Below are positions 1 to 9,236 of a stretch of DNA of 64,000 nt, piece by piece. The position numbers and the translations under genes are program-made. The first letter of the stretch is position 1, and every line of letters begins with the position of its first letter. The stretch comes from an uncultured Bizionia sp. (GTDB lineage: Bacteria; Bacteroidota; Bacteroidia; Flavobacteriales; Flavobacteriaceae), in the NCBI GenBank assembly GCA_947496215.1, contig CANMCF010000009.1:1-64000 (forward strand). The letters are read 5' to 3'. The notes beneath the pieces were generated by a model. The model did not search any database and had not been told where the DNA came from. It saw only the letters and a list, made by a program, of their open reading frames with translations.

Positions 1-143
1 TGCGTATAAAATAACCTTATTCTTCTCTTTGGTTCTTTATGATTAATTTATCTAATTTAATGAAAGGCTAAGTTAAGTTGTATAAAGGGCATCAAAGTGT
101 CCTTTATACTTACTGTTGTGCACAAGCTGAAAAAAATCCTGCC

Positions 144-791
144 ATGATAAAACATTCATTTATAGGTTTGATATTTCTTTTCAATTTCAACATTGCAATT
201 GGGCAAACGGAAATAAAAGCCCCCGAGTTTGATGATAATTACAGTAAAACCGTACAAACACTGGAAAACGGGAAAACTGACATTGATTATGGATCATTCA
301 GAGAAAGCTTCATTGAAAGCAAACAGTTCAAAATTGCGTCTAAAAAAAGGGCTGAATTTAGGGAATTGAAAAAAGAAATGTATAAGCAAATGTCAGAGTC
401 GGAATATGATAGCATAATCGTTACGACTAAAAAAATGTTGAGTATTGATTATACAAGTATGAAAGCTCATAAAATTTTGAGACAGACATATAAAATCATT
501 GGAGACACTATTAACGCAAAAAAATACAAGGCAATACAATTCGGACTTTTAAAATCGATTGTGAATAATGGAGATGGAAAATCTTGCAAAACCGGCTGGC
601 CAGTGATACAAGTCTCAGAGGTATATTTCATACTAGAAATGCTCGGAGTTGAATTAAGCAAACAAGACATTGACAATAACGGAGGAGTTTGTGACCGAAT
701 GGAAGTTGTGGATGAAAAAGGAGAAAAGAAAGTTTATTACTTTGAAATAAGCAATGTATTCAAAGGACGTGAAAATCTCAAAGAAAAATAA
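144..791 (+). CDS. Secreted DUF4919-like protein
   Basis: The protein begins with a typical signal peptide (MIKHSFIGLIFLFNFNIAIGQ), so I place the start at 144 rather than at the in-frame codon at 78, whose extra residues look non-coding. The mature part, about 195 residues, has a charged helical N-terminal half and a TPR-like helical stretch (mature residues ~90-130), followed by GWPVIQVSEVYFILEMLG. This layout resembles the DUF4919 family of Bacteroidota, which has no known function. It is probably periplasmic or outer-membrane associated. It stands alone ahead of an SRPBCC gene. The family assignment is from memory of sequence character and is moderately sure. Confidence 0.6.
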   Translation: MIKHSFIGLIFLFNFNIAIGQTEIKAPEFDDNYSKTVQTLENGKTDIDYGSFRESFIESKQFKIASKKRAEFRELKKEMYKQMSESEYDSIIVTTKKMLSIDYTSMKAHKILRQTYKIIGDTINAKKYKAIQFGLLKSIVNNGDGKSCKTGWPVIQVSEVYFILEMLGVELSKQDIDNNGGVCDRMEVVDEKGEKKVYYFEISNVFKGRENLKEK

Positions 792-964
792 AGTCAACAC
801 ATGACAAAGAGGTCCATAGTGCTAAATTGAAAGTCTTGCATAAAAGCACTTTATCGGAAATTCATTATCTTTAATTCCCGTACCAACAACAGCGAAAAAC
901 ATTTCAGATGGCATTGAAATCAAACCGCTAAATTGGTAAACCAAACAATCTAAAAAACAGTCAT

Positions 965-1507
965 ATGAAATATTTAAAATACATCATTGGATTTTTCGCC
1001 ATCTTGGTTATTGGATTTTTTATTTTAGGTTTGATCAAACCTGAATTGTCTTACGAATGTGAAATAATGGTAGATAAACCATTAGCTGAATCTTGGGCAG
1101 TGAGCCAGGATGAGGAGAAATTGTCAGATTGGCTAAGTGGGTTTCAAAAAGTTGAACACGTGAGTGGAACTCCTGGTACTGTAGGAGCTGTATCGGATGT
1201 GCACTTCATGACCGATGGACAGGAAATGACAATTAGAGAAACAATTACTGGTATCGTTCCTAACCAATCCATATCCATGTCGTTTACATCTGACTTCATG
1301 AATATGGATTACAAACTAGCCATGACGCCTGTTGATGGAAAAACAAAAATTAGCTCAAGCACGACTACCAAAGGAAATGGGATGGTTTCAAAATCAATGA
1401 TGGCATTGATGGGTAGTTCCATCAAAGCGCAAGAAGACACCAATCTTTCCAACCTTAAGAGTACCATTGAAAAAAATTCAAAAAGCTACATACCTGTTCA
1501 AAACTAG
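965..1507 (+). CDS. SRPBCC family protein with N-terminal membrane anchor
   Basis: Residues ~5-25 form a hydrophobic helix (YIIGFFAILVIGFFILGLI), followed by a START/polyketide-cyclase-like fold of about 140 residues with the usual pattern: a first beta strand (CEIMVDKPLAESWAV), a helix, W-L-GF, then alternating strands ending in a long C-terminal helix. SRPBCC domains bind hydrophobic ligands in a cavity; no ligand can be read from this sequence. The anchor suggests that the domain sits outside the inner membrane. It is monocistronic, about 95 bp before an ABM-domain gene. Confidence 0.75.
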   Translation: MKYLKYIIGFFAILVIGFFILGLIKPELSYECEIMVDKPLAESWAVSQDEEKLSDWLSGFQKVEHVSGTPGTVGAVSDVHFMTDGQEMTIRETITGIVPNQSISMSFTSDFMNMDYKLAMTPVDGKTKISSSTTTKGNGMVSKSMMALMGSSIKAQEDTNLSNLKSTIEKNSKSYIPVQN

Positions 1508-1602
1508 CCACATCAACTGGTAGTCGACTGGTTATAAATGTCGTTTTTTTACAATCATACAGCATCCCGATTTTTCATATTTGTGGTCTAAAACATCTAA
1601 AT

Positions 1603-1881
1603 ATGGAAAAGACGATTATTGCACAATTAAGCATACAAGAAACAAAGACAGAACAGTTTTTAAAATTGGCAGAGGCCATGGTTGACATGAGCATTTCAGA
1701 AAACGGATGCCTGACCTACAAACTATTAAGAGAGGTATACAAAGAAAATGAATTTTTCATCTATGAAAAACATGAAAACGAAGAAGCTGTTGAAAAACAC
1801 AATCTATCTGAACATTTTAAAAGCTTCCTAAATTCGGTAACACCATTATTAGTGAAAGTACCTATAATTGAAAATTTTTAA
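1603..1881 (+). CDS. Antibiotic biosynthesis monooxygenase (ABM) domain protein, putative quinol monooxygenase
   Basis: A 92-residue single ABM domain of ferredoxin-like fold, the usual family length. It has the family signatures E-NGC-TYKLL after the first helix and F-IYEKHENEEAVEKH before the last helix. Related proteins (YgiN type) are cofactor-free oxygenases acting on quinols or simply bind small aromatics; the substrate is unknown. Its stop codon overlaps the start of the downstream AraC regulator (TAATG), so the two are translationally coupled, and the regulator probably controls this gene. Confidence 0.8.
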   Translation: MEKTIIAQLSIQETKTEQFLKLAEAMVDMSISENGCLTYKLLREVYKENEFFIYEKHENEEAVEKHNLSEHFKSFLNSVTPLLVKVPIIENF

Positions 1882-2708
1882 TGTCGAGAAACAAAACCTT
1901 TGAGCCAAACTCGTTCCTTTCAAAATACATTGACCGATTTTACACTTTTGAAAAATCAAGCAATGATTATTTTGAACTTCCTCCTGTGCTTCCAGGAACC
2001 GGATTGGAATTGGTGTTTCATTTAGGCAAGTCATTATCCATCAACAATGGGAAACTCCCAAAATCGCATACGGTTTGCCCAAGAAAAATCTTTCATTTCG
2101 ACAAGGAAAAAGAGGTTTCATTTCTATCCGTAAGATTCAAAAGTGGTGCTTTTAGACATTTTACTGCAATTAAATCCTCAGAACTAAATGACAATTATTT
2201 TTCAGTAGAGGATTTATGGCATCAAAAAGGGAGCGAATTAACACGTAAACTTGAAGATCTTTCCGGAATCCAAGCCAAAATTCAAGAAATCGAATCATTC
2301 TTGGTCAATGCTTACAATCAACATCACAACGAAAAGGATGACAAGTGGGATTTGACAATAGACGAATTGTATTATAATTTCGACAGCAACACAATACGAC
2401 AACTATCTCAAAAAGCAAATTTAAGCCTTCGACAGTTTGAGAGGGGTTTTAAGTCTCAATTTGGAATCACCGCCAAGGAATTTCAAAAATTCACAAGGTT
2501 TCAAGACGTTATCAAGAGCATGCTCCTCAACAGAGATTCCGACTATCTAGATACAATTTTAGATAACGGCTATTTCGACCAAAGTCATTTCATCAAAGAA
2601 TTCAAGTCCCTAACAAAAAAAACACCCTTGGAATATTTTACTGAAGATAATTTTAACAGTCATTTCTACCACAAATCTATAAATAAAAGCAAATTGCCTA
2701 CAGCATAA
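1881..2708 (+). CDS. AraC family transcriptional regulator
   Basis: A 275-residue regulator. The N-terminal ~150 residues resemble the DUF6597/cupin-like sensory domain often found in this subgroup (P-F---Y---F-TFEKSS, then LPPVLPGTGLELVFHLG). The C-terminal ~100 residues hold two helix-turn-helix units typical of AraC (IRQLSQKANLSLRQFERGFK and ILDNGYFDQSHFIKEFKSLT). Overlap with the ABM monooxygenase gene suggests a two-gene operon. The effector is unknown. Confidence 0.88.
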   Translation: MSRNKTFEPNSFLSKYIDRFYTFEKSSNDYFELPPVLPGTGLELVFHLGKSLSINNGKLPKSHTVCPRKIFHFDKEKEVSFLSVRFKSGAFRHFTAIKSSELNDNYFSVEDLWHQKGSELTRKLEDLSGIQAKIQEIESFLVNAYNQHHNEKDDKWDLTIDELYYNFDSNTIRQLSQKANLSLRQFERGFKSQFGITAKEFQKFTRFQDVIKSMLLNRDSDYLDTILDNGYFDQSHFIKEFKSLTKKTPLEYFTEDNFNSHFYHKSINKSKLPTA

Positions 2709-2729
2709 AAATCAATTGCCAGCAGAAAC

Positions 2730-3203
2730 ATGGAAAACAAAATGATAAGACCATACAAACCATCAGATAAAAAGACCTTATTAAAAATTTTCGGGCTCAA
2801 CATCCCCAAATCCTTCGATGAAAGAGAAGTGACCGATTTTGAAGAATACCTAGAGCAAAAGCCAGAAACATACTTAACAGTTGAAGTGAATGGCACTATT
2901 GTAGGCGGAACCGGATACTACGCAAATGAAAAGGATAAATCAGGACAAATCACATGGATCTTTTTTGACCCAGGTCATTCCGGCCAAGGACTAGGAAAGC
3001 AATCGGTAGAATATTGTCTGGAATTGCTAGGCAAAGATGATAGCGTCGACAAATTCACAGTTGCGACTTCTCAACTTGCATACAAGTTTTTTGAAAAATT
3101 TGGCTATAGTACTACTAGAATTGAAAAAAATCACTGGGGAGAGGGTCTCGACCTATACGAAATGGAAAAACCAAACAAATCAAAATTAAAAACCAACAGT
3201 TAA
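2730..3203 (+). CDS. GNAT family N-acetyltransferase
   Basis: 157 residues, a single GNAT domain. The acetyl-CoA pyrophosphate-binding loop is visible as FDPGHSGQGLGKQSVEYCLE (Q-GQGLG pattern, residues ~88-107), followed by VATSQLAYKFFEKFGYST, the conserved C-terminal part. N-terminal RPYKPSDKKTLLKIF is the usual first strand and helix. The substrate cannot be told. It follows the AraC gene by 21 bp and is ended by a strong palindromic terminator. Confidence 0.88.
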   Translation: MENKMIRPYKPSDKKTLLKIFGLNIPKSFDEREVTDFEEYLEQKPETYLTVEVNGTIVGGTGYYANEKDKSGQITWIFFDPGHSGQGLGKQSVEYCLELLGKDDSVDKFTVATSQLAYKFFEKFGYSTTRIEKNHWGEGLDLYEMEKPNKSKLKTNS

Positions 3204-3221
3204 CATCCAGTACAATTTCTC

Positions 3222-3248
3222 CCCTTGATCAAGGGCTTGCTCTTTTTT
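3222..3248 (+). terminator. Rho-independent terminator after the GNAT gene
   Basis: Perfect 14-bp palindrome CCCTTGATCAAGGG (3222-3235) followed by CTTGCTCTTTTTT, 19 bp after the GNAT stop codon on the plus strand. Confidence 0.7.
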
Positions 3249-3315
3249 ACTATCTTAGTTATTCCCCAAAGAAGTCACACGCAAACATATTGTACCATAT
3301 TAAAAACCAACCACT

Positions 3316-4491
3316 ATGAAAAAACCTTTTATAATTTTCATATTAATGCTCATTTGTTCTCAATCTTACGGACAAAAACCAAGGGCTAGAGACTTAGGAG
3401 TCCCATTTTTTGGCAAGACAGGAGAATTCAATGCCATTACAGATGTTAAAGGAGTCGAAGTAGGATATAGCACCATTATTTCTGGGAAAGGAGAAAACAT
3501 TTTGGGCAAGGGTCCCATAAGAACAGGAGTCACTGCGATATTTCCGAGAGGAAAAGCAAAAAAATTCAGTCCAGTCTATGCCAACTGGTATAGTCTTAAT
3601 GGCAACGGAGAAATGACAGGCACGACCTGGGTTACGGAATCGGGTTTTTTAGAAACACCCATTATGATAACCAACACGAATAGTGTTGGAGTCGTTAGAG
3701 ATGCCGTATTGAAATGGTATGTAGACACAGATTGGTACGGTGGAGAAAATTGGTGGTACACCTATCCTGTGGTAGCCGAGACCTATGATGGTTTCCTTAA
3801 TGACATTTATGGATTTCACGTAAAAGAAGAAAATGTCTTAGAAGCCATAAAAAATTCATCGAGCGGAAAAATTGCTGAAGGAAATGTTGGTGGAGGAACC
3901 GGAATGATGTGTTTGGGTTTTAAAGGAGGGACAGGGACTTCTTCGAGAGTTATCAAAATAAAGGATTCGACTTATACGGTTGGAGCAATTGTTCAATCCA
4001 ATTTTGGGGCGAAAAGAAACTTATACATCGCAGGCGTTCCCGTAGGAATTGAATTAAAAGACACTTTAAACTACAAATTCAATGCCCCTCCAAAATCAAG
4101 GAGACAAGAAGGAGATGGTTCCATTATAGTAATCATAGCTACAGATGCGCCTCTTTTACCGCATCAATTAAAAAAAATTGCCCAAAGAATTCCTTTAGGT
4201 ATCGGCATTGTAGGTGGACGAGGAAGCAATGGATCTGGAGATATTTTCCTAGCCTTTTCGACAGCCAATGAACAAGCATTCAATCGTGATGAGACCATAA
4301 CAATAACATCAATGCCAAATGACCAATTGATGCCTGTTTTCGAAGCAACCGTACAAGTTGTCGAAGAAGCAATCATCAATGCAATGGTAGCAGCCGAAAC
4401 CATGGAAGGAATAAACGGGAACAAAGCCTACGCCATACCGCACGACCTCCTAATCAAAACCTTGAAAAAATACAATCGCCTAAAAAAATAA
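3316..4491 (+). CDS. P1 family (S58/DmpA-type) aminopeptidase, exported
   Basis: 391 residues with a signal peptide (KPFIIFILMLICSQSYGQ). The N-terminal part starts with the family hallmark RARDLGVPF-GKTGEFNAITDVKGVEVG, continues with TGVTAIFPRG and the glycine-rich GGGTGMMCLGFKGGTGTSSR. The autoprocessing and nucleophile site is in DGSIIVIIATDAPL, with Ser269 expected to become the N-terminus of the small subunit. Family members (DmpA, BapA) are N-terminal nucleophile hydrolases that release N-terminal D- or beta-amino acids. Export suggests a role in periplasmic peptide scavenging. The gene is monocistronic. Confidence 0.88.
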   Translation: MKKPFIIFILMLICSQSYGQKPRARDLGVPFFGKTGEFNAITDVKGVEVGYSTIISGKGENILGKGPIRTGVTAIFPRGKAKKFSPVYANWYSLNGNGEMTGTTWVTESGFLETPIMITNTNSVGVVRDAVLKWYVDTDWYGGENWWYTYPVVAETYDGFLNDIYGFHVKEENVLEAIKNSSSGKIAEGNVGGGTGMMCLGFKGGTGTSSRVIKIKDSTYTVGAIVQSNFGAKRNLYIAGVPVGIELKDTLNYKFNAPPKSRRQEGDGSIIVIIATDAPLLPHQLKKIAQRIPLGIGIVGGRGSNGSGDIFLAFSTANEQAFNRDETITITSMPNDQLMPVFEATVQVVEEAIINAMVAAETMEGINGNKAYAIPHDLLIKTLKKYNRLKK

Positions 4492-4492
4492 C

Positions 4493-4534
4493 GCGGCACA
4501 ACAGCAACCATAACTAACTGTGGCTTTCTGCCGC
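4493..4534. terminator. Stem-loop after the S58 peptidase gene
   Basis: GCGGCA (4493-4498) pairs with TGCCGC (4529-4534), enclosing a second partial helix. It begins immediately after the stop codon at 4491. There is no U-tract, so it may be an mRNA 3' end stabiliser rather than a terminator. A smaller hairpin TTCCGT-tcc-ACGGAA follows at 4568-4582. Confidence 0.4.
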
Positions 4535-4716
4535 ACCAAAACAAAAGCCCCACTCAACAGCTATGGTTTCCGTTCCACGGAATTTGAACCTAGATCTAAA
4601 AGTGACAGTATTAGACTCTTTCGAAACTAAATGTCGCATGAATGACGTATCAAATACATTACTTAAATTTGATAAAAATTAGAGATTGACTTAATCTTGC
4701 TTCGAATTAAAAAAAA

Positions 4717-5403
4717 ATGAAACAACCTCAATTAGGGAAAAAGATTTCTGAATTAAGACTTGCAAAAGGCTTAACCCAAACTGAACTTGCAGACAAATGC
4801 AATTTAAGCTTAAGAACCATTCAAAGAATAGAAACGACAGAAGTTACACCAAGAAGCTATACTCTTAAATTAATCTTCAAGAGTTTGAATTATGACGGTT
4901 ATAGTTCAACTAACAAAAGCCCTTCTAGCAGTGTTAATGGTTTATTTAACTTTAAGAAGTACAAATACAGTAAGGTCATGATTTTATTAATTATCGCTTC
5001 TACGATTGTCTTTCTTTTTTTAAAACTCCACTCGAACAATAAAATACAATCAGAATCGAAAGTGACCAACATCATTGAAAAACATCAAAGAGACATAAAA
5101 AGGTGGATGAACAACAAAGAGATTGATTCTGTACTTTCCAAATATGACAAGAATGCTTGTATTTTAAATTCAATATGCGGAAAGATTCAAATTCGGAAAA
5201 TGATGAAAGATGTTATTGAAAACAATTATGAATTAATGGATTACAATACATTATCCATAAGTGTTGGTGGCTCCATCGCCATAGAGAAATACGAGAACAC
5301 CTACAGATACAAAGGGGAAATTCGCAATCAAAACGGTATCACAGAATGGAATTACATCAATGGAAGTTGGTTAATAGCAAATGACGTATTCCGAGACAAC
5401 TAA
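4717..5403 (+). CDS. Membrane-anchored XRE-type HTH protein with C-terminal NTF2-like domain
   Basis: 228 residues in three parts. Residues ~8-62 are an XRE helix-turn-helix (LGKKISELRLAKGLTQTELA, CNLSLRTIQRIE). Residues ~88-106 are a transmembrane helix (VMILLIIASTIVFLFLKL). Residues ~120-228 look like a SnoaL/DUF4440-type NTF2-like domain (ends in WNYINGSWLIANDVFRDN). The topology puts the DNA-binding domain in the cytoplasm and the NTF2-like domain in the periplasm, which suggests a one-component transmembrane sensor. This is inference. The lipoprotein esterase gene follows 15 bp downstream, so they probably form an operon. Confidence 0.75.
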   Translation: MKQPQLGKKISELRLAKGLTQTELADKCNLSLRTIQRIETTEVTPRSYTLKLIFKSLNYDGYSSTNKSPSSSVNGLFNFKKYKYSKVMILLIIASTIVFLFLKLHSNNKIQSESKVTNIIEKHQRDIKRWMNNKEIDSVLSKYDKNACILNSICGKIQIRKMMKDVIENNYELMDYNTLSISVGGSIAIEKYENTYRYKGEIRNQNGITEWNYINGSWLIANDVFRDN

Positions 5404-5418
5404 AATCATACATTAACA

Positions 5419-6909
5419 ATGAGAGCAAAGCTATTATTTATACTATCCTTAATTCTAATGCTAAGCTGCAAGAATTCCAACAATGTGGATTTTGAGAAAA
5501 ACAAAAGTGCTTTTTTGGATGAGCAACTGGAATTCGCAGATCCAGTATGGAAATACATTAGGAGTAACAAATACCACCTAAACACCCTTAACCAAGATGA
5601 GTTTACAAAAAAAATAGACTCACTGCAATCTATTTTCTCGACTCATCTCAATGACAATAAAAGCAAACTAGACAAGACTACTTTTAATTATGAAACTACA
5701 GGAATCAAACTTGCATTTGACAAGCTCATATTAGAGTACCCAGAACTCCACAAAAGATACACTGGTGATAACATTGTCCCATCTAAATACAATCAATCTA
5801 AATTAGAGGAGAATTTGACTTTCTTTAATGACGAAAAATTACTTTCAATAAAAGAATTAAAACATTATGTGACATCTTACGTAAAAACCCAATCCCGTAA
5901 AAAGATAGAAAGTTCAGTCTTTGACGAATTAGACAATCAGCAATTAAATGCAGATTGGAGTGTCATGGAATCAATATTTACCAACAGTAAAGTTAGCGAC
6001 TTTTGGAAACACAAGTATTTATATTATCATATCGATAATCTAGGAATAAAAAACATAGACAAAATTTATTCAAGTTTCATATCTTCTTGCAAAACCCCAG
6101 AGTACTCAGAAAGCATAAACAAGATATATCTTTCCCATAAAAAGAAAAGAGCATCTCATATCATAGAAACCTACAAAGAAATTGGCGGTTTCAAATTGGA
6201 TATGCACCTTTTTTTACCAAACCCAAAAGATTTCAAAGGAAAGCGTCCAACAATAGTCCAATTTCATGGAGGTAGCTGGTCTGAAGGCAAACCTGATTGG
6301 TTTTTCAGCACAGCAGAAACCTATGCAAAACAAGGCTGGGTAGTTGGAGTGGTTGAATACAGAATTAAAGGAAAACAAGGCACATATCCTTTCGAAAGTG
6401 TCAAAGATGCCAAATCGGCTATACGTTGGATTAGAGAAAATGCCAAGAAATACAATATTGATCCAAATAAAATCTTAGCTACGGGCAATTCTGCTGGAGG
6501 GCATTTGTCCTTGGTCACCACATTGACAGAAAACTGGAATGAAAGCACCGACAACCTAAAGACAAGCGCTAAACCAAATGCGATAATAGTAAACTCTGCC
6601 GTATATGATTTAACAAGCAATCCAAATAGATGGATTACAGAAAAAGTACAAAACAGGGAAATGGCAAAAGAAATCTCACCCAATCATCTAATAAAAAAGA
6701 GCACTGTAAAAATGCTTTTGATTCATGGTGACAAGGATGGAAATTGCCCCTATGAAACTGCAGAATATTTTTACACCAAAATGAAATCAATGGGAAATGA
6801 CATTGAGCTGCATACGATAAAAGATGCTGACCACTGGATTTGGTATGGAAAACATTCTTCTAAAGTCTCAGCAATTACAAATGATTTCATTGAAAAATTA
6901 AACCTTTAA
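5419..6909 (+). CDS. Lipoprotein alpha/beta hydrolase (carboxylesterase-like)
   Basis: 496 residues. The N-terminus is a lipoprotein signal (LFILSLILMLSCKNS, lipobox LMLSC). A helical region of ~220 residues without a recognised domain follows, then an alpha/beta-hydrolase of the BD-FAE/HSL type: oxyanion motif HGGSW, nucleophile elbow GNSAGG, acid in LLIHGDKDGNCPYE, catalytic His in DADHWIW. It probably sits at the outer membrane or periplasm and cleaves esters. The substrate is unknown. The long N-terminal helical region is unusual for the family. It is likely co-transcribed with the upstream transmembrane regulator. Confidence 0.82.
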   Translation: MRAKLLFILSLILMLSCKNSNNVDFEKNKSAFLDEQLEFADPVWKYIRSNKYHLNTLNQDEFTKKIDSLQSIFSTHLNDNKSKLDKTTFNYETTGIKLAFDKLILEYPELHKRYTGDNIVPSKYNQSKLEENLTFFNDEKLLSIKELKHYVTSYVKTQSRKKIESSVFDELDNQQLNADWSVMESIFTNSKVSDFWKHKYLYYHIDNLGIKNIDKIYSSFISSCKTPEYSESINKIYLSHKKKRASHIIETYKEIGGFKLDMHLFLPNPKDFKGKRPTIVQFHGGSWSEGKPDWFFSTAETYAKQGWVVGVVEYRIKGKQGTYPFESVKDAKSAIRWIRENAKKYNIDPNKILATGNSAGGHLSLVTTLTENWNESTDNLKTSAKPNAIIVNSAVYDLTSNPNRWITEKVQNREMAKEISPNHLIKKSTVKMLLIHGDKDGNCPYETAEYFYTKMKSMGNDIELHTIKDADHWIWYGKHSSKVSAITNDFIEKLNL

Positions 6910-7074
6910 CCAAATAACATACAACAACTTACATAGTTAATTGCTGGTTCTGCATATCCATACTTGGAAAGTCTCACGGATTTTCCTCTGGTTCACTTTT
7001 CTTTTATTAACTTAGTTCCAGCCAACGCAACTAACCGTGCACAAAGCATTTTACAAAATTAGAAAGAACGATAA

Positions 7075-7641
7075 ATGAATCTAAAAGAACAAAACACGGC
7101 CTTGCTTTTAATCGACATTCAAAAAGGATTTGATGATGAAGACTATTGGGGAGGAAATAGAAACAACAAAGACGCTGAAAAAAAATCGGCTGTGATATTG
7201 AAGAAATGGAGAGAGTTGAGTCTTCCTATTTTTCATATCGTCCATAGTTCACAAAACACAGTTTCAAGACTACACGAATCCCATCCAGGCTTTGAAATAA
7301 AAGATGAAGTAAAACCGATAGATGGAGAACCCGTGATAAAAAAAGATGTCAATAGTGCGTTTATAGGAACCGATTTGAAACAAAGGTTGAACAGTCAAAA
7401 AATAAACAAGTTGGTAATTGTCGGACTAACGACAAACCATTGCATTTCGACCACCACGAGAATGGCTGGAAATTTCGGATTTGACACTTTGCTAATTTCC
7501 GATGCAACTGCAACATTTAATCGAATTGGAATCAATGGCGAAAAATTTGATTCTGAAATTATTCACCAAACGACTTTGGCCAATCTGAACAATGAATTTG
7601 CTAAAGTGATCAATACTGAAGAATTACTCGAATTGGTGTAA
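7075..7641 (+). CDS. Isochorismatase-family cysteine hydrolase
   Basis: 188 residues, full family length. The catalytic triad is visible: Asp in LLIDIQKGF (residue ~14), Lys in VIKKDVNSAF, and Cys in VIVGLTTNHCISTTTRMAG. The family includes nicotinamidases and other amidases and isochorismatases; the substrate cannot be assigned. It is monocistronic, and convergent with the MocR-type gene that follows. Confidence 0.88.
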   Translation: MNLKEQNTALLLIDIQKGFDDEDYWGGNRNNKDAEKKSAVILKKWRELSLPIFHIVHSSQNTVSRLHESHPGFEIKDEVKPIDGEPVIKKDVNSAFIGTDLKQRLNSQKINKLVIVGLTTNHCISTTTRMAGNFGFDTLLISDATATFNRIGINGEKFDSEIIHQTTLANLNNEFAKVINTEELLELV

Positions 7642-7677
7642 AAGCCCCATGCAAAAAAGAATTGAGAATACTTCACT

Positions 7678-9156
7678 CTATTTTTCAATTTCATCAATAG
7701 TCTTCTTAAACCTGTCTATCAATTCATATGTTTCTTCTTCGTCATATGCAGCAAAACCAATTCTTATACAATTGTGACCTAATTTAGCACTATCATAACT
7801 CTGCCAACCTCCAATTTCCAATTGATGCCTTCGTGCTACTTCGGATATGGTTTCCCAAGAATAACTTGAATTCAACTTTGTCCAAACCGCCATTCCTCCC
7901 TTTGGAATTTCAAATTGAAAAACCTCTCCCAATTCATCTTTCATGAGTTTACAAAACAAATCACGTCGTTGTTTGTATATTTTCATCACCTTGCGAATAT
8001 GCCTATCCAAATCTCCTGATTTAATGAAACTTGCAAATGTCAACTCCAATAACGCATCTCCTTGCCTATCAATGAATCCCCTCAACTTGGATGCTTCGTC
8101 CACAAATTCCCTTGAAGCTATTAGATAGCCTATCCTAAAGACTGGAGCAACAGTTTTACAAACCGATCCGATGTAAATTACATTCCCATTCGTATCATGA
8201 CTTGCCAATGGTAAAATCGGAGCGTGATTGTAATTGAAATCATAATCGTAATCATCTTCGACAATTGCAAAACCATATTGCCTTGCAAGGTTCAACAGAT
8301 GAATTCTTCTTTTTGCGGAAAGTGTCACCGTTGTCGGATGATGATGATGAGAAGTTACATATACAGCCTTGATTTGCTTATGCTTGCAAAGATTTTCGAT
8401 TTCGTCGGTTACAATTCCATTTTCATCCACCAAAACACGTTCTAACTTTGCTTGTCGATTTAAAAAAGTGGAATCCGCAGACTCATAATTGGTATCCCCC
8501 ACTACGATGACATCATCTTTTTGAAGCAACAATTGAGACGACAACCAAATTCCCATTTGACTACCTCGTGTAATCAACACATTTTCCTTGGTAATATGCA
8601 AGCCTCTGGTAGAATTCAAATAATCGACCAAAACGTCTCGCAAAGTATCATTTCCATAAGTAGAGCCATAAGACAAATGTTCATATGCATTTTTTCTTGC
8701 AGAAACCCTTCTGTACGTTCTCGCTATTTCATCAACTGGAGCCAACCTTCCATCCGAAATGCCATCATTCAAATACATGAAATCAACATTGTTCCTTGTC
8801 GTTTTTTCAGGAAGAATACCATTCTTATAAAAAGAAAAACCAGTACTTTCCTTTAAACCAAAAGCTTCGGAATCATTTATTTTTTGCTGATGAAGCAATG
8901 GCAAACTACTAAGTACGAAGGTTCCCTTTTTAGGAATGCTTTCTACCCACCCTTGCAGCAACAACTCTTCATAGCAAGCAACAATTGTCTTTCTATGGAC
9001 ATTTAATTGCTCTGCCAAAGTTCTACTACCCGGAAGTTTGGTGTTAGGCGCCAAGGTTTGATCTTTAATGCATCGAATGATTTGATTTGACAATTGCAAG
9101 TACAATGCCTGATTGCATTTTCTATCAAATTGAATACTAGTTTTAAATGGAAACAT
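7678..9156 (-). CDS. MocR/PdxR-type regulator (GntR HTH fused to aminotransferase domain)
   Basis: 492 residues. The N-terminal GntR winged helix (residues ~14-75: LYLQLSNQIIRCIKDQTLAP, LPGSRTLAEQLNVHRKTIVA) is joined to a fold-type I aminotransferase-like domain with VEDDYDYDF and the PLP lysine in IGSVCKTVAPVFRIGYL. MocR regulators sense PLP or an amino-compound and control vitamin B6, GABA or taurine genes. This one is divergent from a DinB/DUF1272/GNAT/PNPOx-like operon with half-site repeats between, so it most likely regulates that operon. The linkage to a pyridoxamine-oxidase-fold gene fits B6-related sensing. Confidence 0.9.
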   Translation of the reverse strand: MFPFKTSIQFDRKCNQALYLQLSNQIIRCIKDQTLAPNTKLPGSRTLAEQLNVHRKTIVACYEELLLQGWVESIPKKGTFVLSSLPLLHQQKINDSEAFGLKESTGFSFYKNGILPEKTTRNNVDFMYLNDGISDGRLAPVDEIARTYRRVSARKNAYEHLSYGSTYGNDTLRDVLVDYLNSTRGLHITKENVLITRGSQMGIWLSSQLLLQKDDVIVVGDTNYESADSTFLNRQAKLERVLVDENGIVTDEIENLCKHKQIKAVYVTSHHHHPTTVTLSAKRRIHLLNLARQYGFAIVEDDYDYDFNYNHAPILPLASHDTNGNVIYIGSVCKTVAPVFRIGYLIASREFVDEASKLRGFIDRQGDALLELTFASFIKSGDLDRHIRKVMKIYKQRRDLFCKLMKDELGEVFQFEIPKGGMAVWTKLNSSYSWETISEVARRHQLEIGGWQSYDSAKLGHNCIRIGFAAYDEEETYELIDRFKKTIDEIEK

Positions 9157-9236
9157 CTGGACTATTAATTATATCTGTTCTGGACGGCTAAAACAGTCCA
9201 TAAATATAATATTTTTGAAATACAAAAGCAGTAAAA
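9157..9236. promoter_or_regulatory. Divergent promoter region with GGAC/GTCC half-sites
   Basis: The 80-bp space between the MocR gene and the DinB operon contains three copies of a GGACT/GGAC-type half-site: TGGACT (9158-9163), TGGACG and AGTCCA, the latter two facing each other across GCTAAAAC. Repeated half-sites near a divergent MocR gene are the usual layout of its operator. Assignment is by position only. Confidence 0.45.

Noticed and set aside
1849..2034. Minus-strand 61-residue frame over the ABM/AraC overlap
   Set aside because: Antisense to coupled genes, no motif.
4568..4582. TTCCGT-tcc-ACGGAA hairpin as a terminator
   Set aside because: No U-tract and 75 bp after the stop; reported only as a note beside the larger stem-loop.
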